From positions 1 through 13,033 of the forward strand of contig CAADSM010000115.1 in assembly GCA_900751785.1 (NCBI GenBank): a stretch of 13,033 nt of DNA. The letters are read 5' to 3'. Within the stretch, counting starts at the first letter, position 1; each line of letters begins with the position of its first letter. Positions 1-6,242 of this stretch are shown here, one piece after another. A model generated the notes under the pieces. It ran no database searches. It saw only the letters and a list, made by a program, of their open reading frames with translations, and was not told where the DNA came from. Origin of the DNA: Lachnospiraceae bacterium. Its GTDB lineage: Bacteria > Bacillota > Clostridia > Lachnospirales > Lachnospiraceae. Position numbers and translations under genes: made by a program.

Positions 1-358
1 ACACAGCATTCTGAATATTTAGTTTCTGACCAGTCCTATATTGGGGAATGGTCTGTTAAGGTTACCCTTTTTCGCTCTACTGTAATAAATTTAATTTTTC
101 ATATCACCTCTTGACATTTCTTAGCTGGACTTTTCTTCTCTGACTCTCATTTTAATTGTTTTCTAAAAATGAGCAATTCGGATTTCGAATGATATCGATA
201 AGTTATACTTATGCGATTTTTGTGCAAAATTACCTTTGAAATCTCCGGGCAGCTTCAGATAAAATAACATCTGACGTGTAGCATTTCACTGCGTAAATCC
301 AGTTGAAACCTGCACGTTTTTTTATTGTCATCCAAATTAGGGAAAGGAGTTGATAAAT
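1..358. other. AT-rich region without a convincing gene
   Basis: I see no supportable gene here. One forward frame is open from base 1 to a TGA at 112-114, but its 37 residues look arbitrary and are AT-driven, so I do not call a partial gene. A TTGACA at 111-116 has no partner -10 box at normal spacing. An inverted repeat ATAAGT-TAT-ACTTAT sits at 199-213 and contains a TATACT that could serve as a -10 for the gene at 359, but no good -35 goes with it. The stretch just before 359 carries the ribosome binding site GGAAAGGAG (341-349). Confidence 0.5.
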
Positions 359-862
359 ATGCTGAAGAACAAAGTACAGGGATTTATTTTCGGCGTCATC
401 ATGTCCTATGCCATGGCATACGGCATGGAAGTCTACAATATCGCTGTCAAGGAGGGGGTAAATCTGGCTGCCGGCGGATTCAGCAATATGACAGGCGGCA
501 TATTCTGGGACGCACTGATAGAAGCACTCTATATGGGTCTGTTTGTTCTGCTGTTCTCAAATCTCTGGGGGAACCGGATCGGCGCGGCATTCGCCGCAAG
601 ACACTGCGATCCGCAAAAAGATAATCCTTACATATGCCAGCTTCTGCGCCAGGCAGGGACTATCGCCATCATGTGTCCGACGATGAGCCTTGTGGCTTCC
701 ATACTGTTCAACATCATTCTTGGCGGAGCACCGGCCGTACAGCTTCCCGCTATCTGGATCGGTACTCTTTTAAAGAATTTTCCGATGGCCTTCTTCTGGA
801 ATATGTTCGCTGCAGCGCCGTTCACACACTGGCTCTTTAGGAAGATCTTCCCGGAAAGATAA
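359..862 (+). CDS. DUF2798-like integral membrane protein
   Basis: A 167-residue, very hydrophobic protein with four predicted membrane segments at about residues 5-25, 47-68, 98-120 and 128-150. The two halves look like a tandem pair of two-helix units. Each has a basic/aromatic start, an MS or PTMS motif in the first helix and a W..F..A..A.P pattern near the end, which fits the DUF2798 family; the function of that family is unknown. The ATG at 359 is chosen over a TTG at 350 because the ribosome binding site GGAAAGGAG ends 9 bases before 359 and directly abuts the TTG. The gene stands alone and is closed by a strong terminator. It is convergent with the collagen-like gene. Family assignment is from remembered sequence pattern, so moderate confidence. 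Confidence 0.7.
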   Translation: MLKNKVQGFIFGVIMSYAMAYGMEVYNIAVKEGVNLAAGGFSNMTGGIFWDALIEALYMGLFVLLFSNLWGNRIGAAFAARHCDPQKDNPYICQLLRQAGTIAIMCPTMSLVASILFNIILGGAPAVQLPAIWIGTLLKNFPMAFFWNMFAAAPFTHWLFRKIFPER

Positions 863-870
863 GCATAGTG

Positions 871-907
871 ATGGAGCAGGATCCATTATCAGATCCTGCT
901 CCATTTT
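871..907 (+). terminator. Rho-independent terminator after the DUF2798-like gene
   Basis: A 13-bp perfect stem (871-883 with 892-904) closes an 8-base loop and runs into TTTT at 904-907 on the plus strand. It starts 8 bases after the stop of the membrane protein gene. The minus-strand side lacks a T-run, so it mainly serves the plus strand, though it lies between convergent genes and may also slow minus-strand transcription. Confidence 0.85.
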
Positions 908-925
908 CATCTTCAGTTCACGATA

Positions 926-1681
926 TCAGTTGATATTTCCCAGCTTATTCACAACCAGTGAGGCCGGTCCGTAAAAATAGTCCTCCCCCTGACCGATCAT
1001 TTTGATCGTCGTCGGCACAGACACGACCTTGATGATCTGAGTAAATGCCGCATTGCTCGTATCCGCCGTCGTGTGGAAGGTGTGCTGGACTACTGTTCCG
1101 GGCACCTCTGTCCCCTGCTGCTGCAGATACATGGATACCGTCATCGGGAAATCCGCACCCGTTGTCGGCCCCATGGTGCTATGGAAGGATACCTGATAGA
1201 AGCCGGTCTGCTGGATCACGATATCCGCACTGTTCTGCGCATGACTGATCGCAGTCCCGTTTATAACAGCGTTCCTGTCGAAGATCAGGGCGCCTCCGCT
1301 CGCTCCCACCTGAGGCGGTGTAGAGTAAGCCGAAAGGAACTCAGGAGAGGCTGTTTCTCCCGCCGCGCCGGTTGCTCCTGTGGGACCAGTCGAACCCGTT
1401 GCACCTGTCGGACCTGTTGGGCCCGTTGCACCTCTCAGCCCCGTCGGACCGGTTGGACCTGTCGCTCCGGTCGGCCCCATTGCCCCTGTCGGCCCCGTCG
1501 GGCCTGTTGCGCCTCCGGCCGGCCCTGTCGGCCCTGTCGGACCGATCGGTCCCATGGGCCCCATTTTCCCACGCGGCCCTCTCTGCCCGCAGGGCTGGGG
1601 ACAGCCCGGACAGCTCAATGACTGCGCCTGCATTTCAGAGGACTGCTCTTCCGAAGCTTTTCTGTTTTTAAACCACAGCAT
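926..1681 (-). CDS. BclA-like collagen-triplet spore or cell-surface protein
   Basis: A 251-residue protein with three parts. Residues 1-31 are a non-collagenous head without a signal peptide, ending in three cysteines (C24, C27, C31). Residues 32-110 are a Gly-X-Y stalk of 26 triplets, mostly GPT and GAT. Residues 111-251 are a beta-rich C-terminal domain resembling the C1q/TNF-like trimerising domain of BclA proteins. Lack of a secretion signal fits exosporium proteins made in the mother cell. The threonine-rich stalk is a typical O-glycosylation substrate in this family. The start is supported by GAGGAG 8 bases upstream. The TPR glycosyltransferase gene lies 128 bp upstream on the same strand, as in the C. 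difficile sgtA-bclA3 pair. A phage or vegetative surface fibre is the main alternative. Confidence 0.85.
   Translation of the reverse strand: MLWFKNRKASEEQSSEMQAQSLSCPGCPQPCGQRGPRGKMGPMGPIGPTGPTGPAGGATGPTGPTGAMGPTGATGPTGPTGLRGATGPTGPTGATGSTGPTGATGAAGETASPEFLSAYSTPPQVGASGGALIFDRNAVINGTAISHAQNSADIVIQQTGFYQVSFHSTMGPTTGADFPMTVSMYLQQQGTEVPGTVVQHTFHTTADTSNAAFTQIIKVVSVPTTIKMIGQGEDYFYGPASLVVNKLGNIN
1352..1588 (-). repeat. Collagen-like Gly-X-Y triplet repeat coding tract
   Basis: Codes for residues 32-110 of the collagen-like protein: 8 triplets, one extra glycine (residue 56), then 18 more triplets. Threonine fills the third position in most triplets. Such tracts vary in copy number between strains because of their near-repeated 9-bp units, so length polymorphism is expected. 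On the plus strand the same DNA gives spurious proline-rich open frames. Confidence 0.9.
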
Positions 1682-1714
1682 ATCTGTGTCTCCTCATATT
1701 TCATTTTCTCTATA

Positions 1715-1723
1715 TACTATATG
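1715..1723 (-). promoter_or_regulatory. Candidate sporulation sigma -10 (CATATAGTA) for collagen-like gene
   Basis: CATATAGTA on the minus strand matches the CATAnnnTA -10 pattern of sigma-K (and resembles sigma-E). It lies about 33 bases upstream of the ATG with the ribosome binding site in between. The nearest ACA that could be a -35 is 19 bases upstream, longer than the usual 16 or so, so the -35 is not convincing. The gene could also be read from the upstream glycosyltransferase gene, since no terminator separates them. Confidence 0.35.
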
Positions 1724-1809
1724 ACGCAATCCTTTTTTTGCCTGTTTCTCCACCTTCGCCGGCATCTGTATCTTCTCTTCTCTGGCCAAAGCCGCATTTT
1801 TCGTCCGAT

Positions 1810-2877
1810 TCACTCTTCTGCAAAGTACTCCTTATTTCTCAGATAATAGATAGAATCCGGCCTGTATCTCCCCGCCAGTTCATTATATTCTTCCGCCCTT
1901 TTCCGGTCTCCCAGCCGGTCATAGCATACACACAGTGAGATCGCAGGCAGGAACCCGTAACACGCTTCCTCCACGAAAGCTCCCGATGTAATATCTTTTT
2001 TCGCCTCCAGCGCCTGTCTGTACCAGTATATCGCCTGTTCATATCTCCCCCTGTCCTGAAAATGTCTCCCGATATCGCAGCAGGTCTCGCCTCTTGGGAC
2101 ATCGTACTCCAGGGCTCTCAGAAGAGCTTTCAGCGCGCCTGTCTCATCCCCGATCCCGTACAGGCATCCTGCGAGCTGCCGCGTGGCGTCGATCTGGTTT
2201 TCCACCCAGCCGTCCTCCCTGTCGAGGAATTGCTCCAGGATTTCTCTCCCTTTCTGATATTTTTTGTGGAAATACAGTTCTCTTCCATAATAATAGAGTG
2301 CCCGGCTGTCAAATTCATCTCCGGCTGTCTCCATCGCTTCGTAGATCCGCAGGTTCCGGTCGCTGTCCCCCGCCTTCTCCTTCCTGTGCTCCACAGGGAT
2401 ATCTGCATAATACAGCTTTCCCGACGGCGGGACCACCTCATGCACTCTTCCGCAGAACCGGAATCCTCTGTGATTTTTTATGATCCGTTCTCTGTAATAG
2501 GAAAATGCAGTCTTCCCATCCGTCCCAAACGCAGTCGCATACGGCATCATGACCATATCCACATCAGGTTCCAGATCCTTTTTCAGCCGGATCAGTTTTT
2601 TTCTGCTCTCGTCCGGGATCACATCATCCGCATCCAGCCACATCAGATACTCTCTCTTTCCCTGCTCCAGGGCAAAATTTCTCGCCGCAGAAAAATCATC
2701 CTGCCATGGGAAATCATAAACCTCTCCCGTATATCTCAGCGCAATATCCTTTGTGTTATCCTTTGATCCGGTATCTACGATTATGATCTCATCCGCTATA
2801 TCCTTCATACTCTCAAGGCATCTGCCCAGCACATCCCCCTCGTCCCTCACGATCATGCACAGGCTGACTGTGATCAT
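1810..2877 (-). CDS. Family 2 glycosyltransferase with C-terminal TPR repeats (SgtA-like)
   Basis: A 355-residue cytoplasmic protein. Residues 1-165 form a GT-A fold glycosyltransferase: SLCMIVRDE at 5-13, the nucleotide-binding VDTGS at 34-38 and the metal-binding LDADD at 81-85. The GRVHEVV motif at 143-149 is typical of this subgroup. Residues about 190-345 are helical with TPR-like repeats. Such TPR-GT2 proteins glycosylate proteins or surface polymers with nucleotide sugars. The start at 2877 is preferred over the in-frame ATG at 2886 because AAGGAG directly abuts the upstream ATG but sits 9 bases before this one, and the family normally begins with this MxTVSLCMIV segment. Its downstream neighbour, the Thr-rich collagen-like protein, is the likely acceptor (inference by analogy with sgtA-bclA3). 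Sugar donor unknown. Confidence 0.88.
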   Translation of the reverse strand: MITVSLCMIVRDEGDVLGRCLESMKDIADEIIIVDTGSKDNTKDIALRYTGEVYDFPWQDDFSAARNFALEQGKREYLMWLDADDVIPDESRKKLIRLKKDLEPDVDMVMMPYATAFGTDGKTAFSYYRERIIKNHRGFRFCGRVHEVVPPSGKLYYADIPVEHRKEKAGDSDRNLRIYEAMETAGDEFDSRALYYYGRELYFHKKYQKGREILEQFLDREDGWVENQIDATRQLAGCLYGIGDETGALKALLRALEYDVPRGETCCDIGRHFQDRGRYEQAIYWYRQALEAKKDITSGAFVEEACYGFLPAISLCVCYDRLGDRKRAEEYNELAGRYRPDSIYYLRNKEYFAEE

Positions 2878-2899
2878 ATTTCCCATCTCCTTCCCCTTC

Positions 2900-2929
2900 T
2901 ATTCTATGGGGCAGGACGCGGTCAGGGTA
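2900..2929 (-). promoter_or_regulatory. Candidate sigma-K-type promoter of glycosyltransferase gene
   Basis: On the minus strand TACC at 2929-2926 is followed after 17 bases by CATAGAATA at 2908-2900, close to the sigma-K pattern of AC at -35 and CATAnnnTA at -10 with spacing near 16. Transcription would start around 2893, just before the ribosome binding site, giving a short leader and supporting the ATG at 2877. The motif is short and degenerate, so it is a candidate only. The DNA between about 2930 and 3036 shows nothing else I can name. Confidence 0.45.
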
Positions 2930-3023
2930 CTCAAAATACCGGAATATTCCCGGACGTGATCCCTGTCCTCAGCATCCCCTGCTCTGCGATGATACGGATC
3001 CTTCTTTTTCCTCTTTCGTTTTC

Positions 3024-3080
3024 GTGTATATTTACACATGAATATGCATGTTTTATGCATTATTTATACATTTTATGCAG
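3024..3080. promoter_or_regulatory. ARG-box-like palindromes upstream of argG
   Basis: An AT-rich cluster of imperfect palindromes resembling ArgR/AhrC operators: GTGTA-4-TACAC at 3024-3037, CATGAATATGCATG at 3037-3050, and ATGCATTATTTATACAT at 3055-3071. TTTTATGCA is repeated at 3051-3059 and 3071-3079, 20 bp apart (about two helical turns). A further related sequence, read in reverse as ATAATTATGCAA, overlaps the -35 box at 3106-3117. ArgR hexamers bind tandem boxes of this kind and control arginine synthesis genes. The match is by eye against the B. subtilis-type CATGAATAAAAATGCA pattern. Confidence 0.5.
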
Positions 3081-3105
3081 GATTCTAATTTTTATAAATT
3101 TTCCC

Positions 3106-3134
3106 TTGCATAATTATAAAATGTAGTGTATAGT
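3106..3134 (+). promoter_or_regulatory. Sigma-A promoter of argG
   Basis: TTGCAT (3106-3111), a 17-base spacer and TATAGT (3129-3134). Predicted start near 3141, giving a leader of about 90 bases. Confidence 0.65.
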
Positions 3135-3142
3135 ATGTTGTA

Positions 3143-3196
3143 GCTCAGACGAGCGTGGAAAAATGCGATAATTCCGTTCCCTTCTATTGAACGGAA
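3143..3196 (+). promoter_or_regulatory. Two hairpins in the argG leader
   Basis: A short GCTC-AGAC-GAGC hairpin (3143-3154) is followed by an 8-bp perfect stem TTCCGTTC / GAACGGAA (3172-3179 with 3189-3196) and 9-base loop. No T-run follows, so neither is a terminator. An imperfect repeat of AAATGCGATA / AAATGCGGATA lies on either side of the second stem. A role in mRNA stability or translation is possible but unproven. Confidence 0.4.
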
Positions 3197-3231
3197 ATGC
3201 GGATAAAATACATTCAGGAGGCTGTATAAAA

Positions 3232-4464
3232 ATGAGTAAAGAAAAAGTAGTTTTAGCATATTCAGGCGGACTTGACACGACAGCGATCATTCCGTGGCTG
3301 AAAGAGACATTCGGTTATGACGTTATCTGCTGCTGCATCGACTGCGGACAGGGCGAAGAGCTGGACGGACTTGATGAGAGGGCCAAGCTTTCCGGCGCTT
3401 CCAAATTATATATTGAAAACATCGTTGATGAATTTGCTGAAGATTTCATTATGCCGTGTGTGAAAGCCGGCGCTGTATATGAGAACGCATATCTGCTCGG
3501 AACATCCATGGCGCGTCCGGCCATCGCAAAGAAGCTGGTCGAGATCGCACGCAAGGAAGGCGCTGTCGCTATCTGCCACGGTGCAACCGGAAAAGGAAAC
3601 GACCAGATCCGTTTCGAGCTCGGCATCAAAGCGCTTGCCCCGGACATCAAGATCATCGCTCCGTGGCGTATGACAGATCTCTGGACAATGCAGTCCCGCG
3701 AGGATGAGATCGAATACTGCAAGCAGCACGGCATCGATCTTCCGTTCGATACAAAGCACAGCTACAGCCGCGACCGTAACCTGTGGCACATCAGCCATGA
3801 GGGACTTGAGCTGGAGGATCCGTCTGTTGAGCCGAATTACGACGATCTGCTCGTCCTCAGCGTTGCTCCGGAGAAAGCTCCGGATGAACCGGAATATGTG
3901 ACGATGACATTTGAGGCCGGCGTTCCGAAGACGATCAACGGGAAAGCGATGAAAGTAGCCGATATCATCACAGAGCTGAACAAGCTGGGTGGAAAGCACG
4001 GCATCGGCATCGTAGATATCGTAGAAAACCGTGTAGTAGGCATGAAGTCCCGCGGTGTGTATGAGACACCGGGCGGAACGATCCTGATGGCAGCTCATCA
4101 GCAGCTCGAAGAGCTGATCCTTGACCGCGCTACATACGAAGTGAAGAAAGAGATGGCTGACAAGCTCGCTCAGGTCGTATACGAGGGCAAATGGTTCACA
4201 CCGCTCTGCGAGGCGATCCGTGCATTCGTCGACGTGACACAGCAGTATGTGACAGGCGAAGTGAAGTTCAAGCTGTACAAGGGCAACATCATCAAAGCCG
4301 GAGAGACATCCCCGTACTCACTTTACAGCGAGTCTCTGGCAAGCTTCACGACAGGCGATATGTACGACCACCACGACGCAGACGGATTCATCACACTGTT
4401 CGGACTGCCGCTCAAGGTCCGCGCGATGAAGATGCAGGAGCTGTCAAAAGAAAATCAGAAATAA
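3232..4464 (+). CDS. argG: Argininosuccinate synthase
   Basis: A 410-residue enzyme that joins citrulline and aspartate using ATP to form argininosuccinate, the penultimate step of arginine synthesis in the cytoplasm. It opens with the N-type ATP pyrophosphatase loop AYSGGLDTT at residues 9-17. GATGKGNDQIRFE, the family's nucleotide/citrulline-binding stretch, and SYSRDRNLW are also present, and the length is normal for the family. The ATG at 3232 has AGGAGG 10 bases upstream; a TTG at 3187 in the same frame lacks a site and would add 15 residues unknown in the family. The promoter region carries ARG-box-like palindromes, suggesting arginine repression. Unlike many Firmicutes loci, argH does not follow; a terminator does. 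Confidence 0.98.
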   Translation: MSKEKVVLAYSGGLDTTAIIPWLKETFGYDVICCCIDCGQGEELDGLDERAKLSGASKLYIENIVDEFAEDFIMPCVKAGAVYENAYLLGTSMARPAIAKKLVEIARKEGAVAICHGATGKGNDQIRFELGIKALAPDIKIIAPWRMTDLWTMQSREDEIEYCKQHGIDLPFDTKHSYSRDRNLWHISHEGLELEDPSVEPNYDDLLVLSVAPEKAPDEPEYVTMTFEAGVPKTINGKAMKVADIITELNKLGGKHGIGIVDIVENRVVGMKSRGVYETPGGTILMAAHQQLEELILDRATYEVKKEMADKLAQVVYEGKWFTPLCEAIRAFVDVTQQYVTGEVKFKLYKGNIIKAGETSPYSLYSESLASFTTGDMYDHHDADGFITLFGLPLKVRAMKMQELSKENQK

Positions 4465-4504
4465 AGACCGAGGACTGATTGAACAGATCAGAATGAATCT
4501 ATAT

Positions 4505-4551
4505 GAAGCAGGACATCATGGCATTTGCTGTGCTGTCCTGCTTCTTCTTTT
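4505..4551 (+). terminator. Rho-independent terminator of argG
   Basis: An 11-bp stem GAAGCAGGACA / TGTCCTGCTTC (4505-4515 with 4534-4544), 18-base loop, followed by TTCTTTT. It starts 40 bases after the argG stop. The remaining DNA to 4683 holds no gene I can support. Confidence 0.85.
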
Positions 4552-4683
4552 CCCTTCCATGGCCTGCCCGTTTGGCGGATCCTGGTTTACCTTCCAATAT
4601 AAATCTGTACTTCGTAATTTCATTTGTAAATGAATGACTGCTCCTGATACAGCCCCGCGTTTCCAAGCTACTCCGGCCTTTTA

Positions 4684-4917
4684 TCATATGTTCTGGGCAA
4701 TCTCCTCGTCTGAGAGTTCTTCCTGAAAGCAGAGGAGCGTATTGATATCTGTGTTTAAAAGCCGAGCAAGTGCAGGCAGTATCGTAATATCCGGATATGT
4801 GCCGCCTTTCTCCCACTTATTGACCGCCGGAGCAGATACCCCGAGGCGCCGCGCCACCTGCTCCTGGGTCAGTCCCAGTTCTTTCCTTTTCTCACGTATC
4901 ACTTCGCCGACTGTCAT
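4684..4917 (-). CDS. Short XRE-family HTH regulator, probably C-terminally truncated
   Basis: A 77-residue protein with a complete XRE/Cro helix-turn-helix over residues 4-62, including LTQEQVARRLGVSAPAVNKWE at about 16-36, where the recognition helix reads SAPAVNKWE. The ATG at 4917 has AGGAGG 7 bases upstream, and the predicted promoter lies inside the longer open frame, ruling out upstream starts. In related Clostridia proteins this domain, through the CFQEELSDEEI stretch, is followed by a further helical C-terminal region; here the frame stops at once (TGA then TAA), so the gene is either a minimal regulator or a 3'-truncated remnant. Alone on its strand. DNA binding is expected; the target is unknown, autoregulation being common in the family. 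Confidence 0.8.
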   Translation of the reverse strand: MTVGEVIREKRKELGLTQEQVARRLGVSAPAVNKWEKGGTYPDITILPALARLLNTDINTLLCFQEELSDEEIAQNI

Positions 4918-4947
4918 CCCACATCCTCCTGTCCGTTTCATACAGAC

Positions 4948-4977
4948 ATTATAGCAGTAAAAAGCTCCGCCGCACAA
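4948..4977 (-). promoter_or_regulatory. Extended -10 promoter of the XRE gene
   Basis: On the minus strand TTGTGC (4977-4972), an 18-base spacer and a perfect TATAAT (4953-4948) preceded by TGC, an extended -10. Transcription would start about 24 bases before the ATG at 4917. Confidence 0.65.
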
Positions 4978-5004
4978 CTGAACCCTCCTCACAAATATAG
5001 GCAG

Positions 5005-5040
5005 AAAAATAACCGGCAGTTAATACGGATAACTGCCGGT
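5005..5040 (-). terminator. Rho-independent terminator after C39-like peptidase gene
   Basis: An 11-bp perfect stem ACCGGCAGTTA / TAACTGCCGGT (5012-5022 with 5030-5040) with a 7-base loop. On the minus strand it runs into TTATTTTT, while the plus side has no T-run. It lies 78 bases past the stop of the peptidase gene and just before the XRE promoter, insulating the two. Confidence 0.88.
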
Positions 5041-5118
5041 CAGCTCATATATCTCCACTTTGACTATGCCCAGGCCTGCTTTTCTCAATACGAGATGAAA
5101 GACAGCCTCTGTCTTCAA

Positions 5119-6030
5119 TCAGGCCGCTGTAAACGCCCAAAGATTATTGATCTGGTATTCCAGCGTCTCATATTCCCACAGCTGTCCGCTGCGCACCCGG
5201 CTGTTCGGGTCATTTACCCGGATCTTCCCATCCTCGATCCCCACAAGAACGATAAAATGCCCCGTCGACGTAAAATCTCCCGGCCGCATGCTGCAGATGA
5301 TCGGGTGTCCGCTCTCGAGCTCCGCAAAGATTTCGTCTCTGCTCATCCCCAGCTCCTTCCCCTGCACGCCGAAAACCGCGGCGCCCTCTGTCATCAGAGC
5401 CCAGCTTGTCCCTGCTTCACCTTCATAGTATCCCTGCTCCGCTGCATACCGGGCGACTCTGTAAGGGGTGATGCTTCCGTCTCCGGTGAGCCCTGCCGCA
5501 GCCATGGCAAGGGCCGTGGGCCCACATCCGTTTATCGCGATCATATGATCTCCATAGACAGCGTATCCCCAGCGCTCATCCCACTGCAGGAGGTGCGGGA
5601 TCACGCCGGCGGTCACCTCGCCAATGCTGTCTGCCGGCGTCTGATCCTTCTTCTGAGGGTAGTCCAGCACGAAGTCCGCCGTCTCCTCATTGTTTGCCAG
5701 CAGTTCGAGAAGCTCCTCCGGATACTGATCCGAGTGTTCCAGGATCTGCCTTACCGTCTCGCTGGATGCCGCCATCTCTTCCAGCTTTCCGCGCACGTCT
5801 GCGCCGGACACATATTCCGCCGCGCCGCCGTTCTGCACGTTCGCCCCGTTGTCTATCATGATCCCAGAATCCGTCAGGATAAAATGATCCCCGATAAAAC
5901 TCATTCCCCTGTTCAGCAGAAAAGCAAATACGACGATTCCTGCCGTCAGTTTTATCAATCTTCTAAACCGCCTTTTTCTCTTTCTTTTCTTCCTTTTTCT
6001 ATGCGGATATTCTTCCTGCCAGTCTGACAT
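5119..6030 (-). CDS. Membrane-anchored C39-like (papain-fold) cysteine peptidase
   Basis: About 303 residues. A very basic N-terminus (RKRKKRKRKRR) precedes one membrane helix at about 27-42, giving an outward-facing protein. A helical spacer (about 75-125) leads to a C39_2-type domain at 145-303 with LLQWDERWG, the nucleophile motif INGCGPTALAM (Cys about 169), the histidine in TGHFIVLVG (about 258) and VNDPNS supplying the third residue (about 274). This domain class hydrolyses peptides or acts as a bacteriocin-like processing fold, usually outside the cell. The ATG at 6030 is 9 bases from AAGGAGG; an ATG two codons earlier is only 3 bases from it. No transporter ATPase is attached, so it is not a classical bacteriocin exporter. 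Substrate unknown. Confidence 0.85.
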   Translation of the reverse strand: MSDWQEEYPHRKRKKRKRKRRFRRLIKLTAGIVVFAFLLNRGMSFIGDHFILTDSGIMIDNGANVQNGGAAEYVSGADVRGKLEEMAASSETVRQILEHSDQYPEELLELLANNEETADFVLDYPQKKDQTPADSIGEVTAGVIPHLLQWDERWGYAVYGDHMIAINGCGPTALAMAAAGLTGDGSITPYRVARYAAEQGYYEGEAGTSWALMTEGAAVFGVQGKELGMSRDEIFAELESGHPIICSMRPGDFTSTGHFIVLVGIEDGKIRVNDPNSRVRSGQLWEYETLEYQINNLWAFTAA

Positions 6031-6149
6031 CTTCATACGCCTCCTTCACTACAGGACAATTTTATACCCGGCCGGTTTGGAATTTTTTAAACAAATTCTT
6101 AATATTTCCGTAACTCTTCCTCTGATCTTTGATATCCGGTACACAGACA

Positions 6150-6194
6150 GGGAAGGCACACTATAGTATGTCTATAGCATGCCTTCCCCGTTTT
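6150..6194. terminator. Long hairpin with nested CTATAG arms, terminator-like
   Basis: A 9-bp stem GGGAAGGCA / TGCCTTCCC (6150-6158 with 6180-6188), a 2x2 mismatch, then CTATAG / CTATAG (6161-6166 with 6172-6177) around a 5-base loop. On the plus strand it leads into CGTTTTA, but no plus-strand gene precedes it. It lies 55 bases beyond the stop of the minus-strand dipeptidase gene, where it could terminate or protect that mRNA, though the minus side reads only TGTCTGTGT. Confidence 0.55.
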
Positions 6195-6242
6195 ATTGCC
6201 TTCTGATTCAATTTTCCATTTCGCGGATACACTGCGCTCTGC

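Noticed and set aside
1..114. Open plus-strand frame reaching the left edge
   Set aside because: Only 37 residues, AT-rich and unlike any family I know, with no terminator after its stop.
111..140. TTGACA as a -35 box
   Set aside because: No -10-like sequence at 16-18 bases; the next 25 bases are pyrimidine-rich.
1073..1724. Plus-strand open frames, including proline/valine-rich repeats, over the collagen gene
   Set aside because: They are the antisense shadow of the Gly-X-Y codons, with no ribosome binding site, and overlap a clear gene on the other strand.
3138..3160. tRNA-like GTAGCTCAGA sequence in the argG leader
   Set aside because: No acceptor stem, anticodon arm or T-arm follows at the needed spacing; it is only a short hairpin.
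3406..4098. Long minus-strand frame inside argG
   Set aside because: Antisense shadow of a strongly conserved gene with biased codons.
4499..4816. Minus-strand frame overlapping the XRE gene end as a frameshifted continuation
   Set aside because: It shows no recognisable family sequence and runs through the argG terminator, so I do not claim a frameshifted C-terminus.
5095..6027. A 310-codon plus-strand frame antisense to the C39-like peptidase
   Set aside because: The minus frame has catalytic motifs, anchor, ribosome binding site and terminator. The plus frame has none of these and resembles no family.
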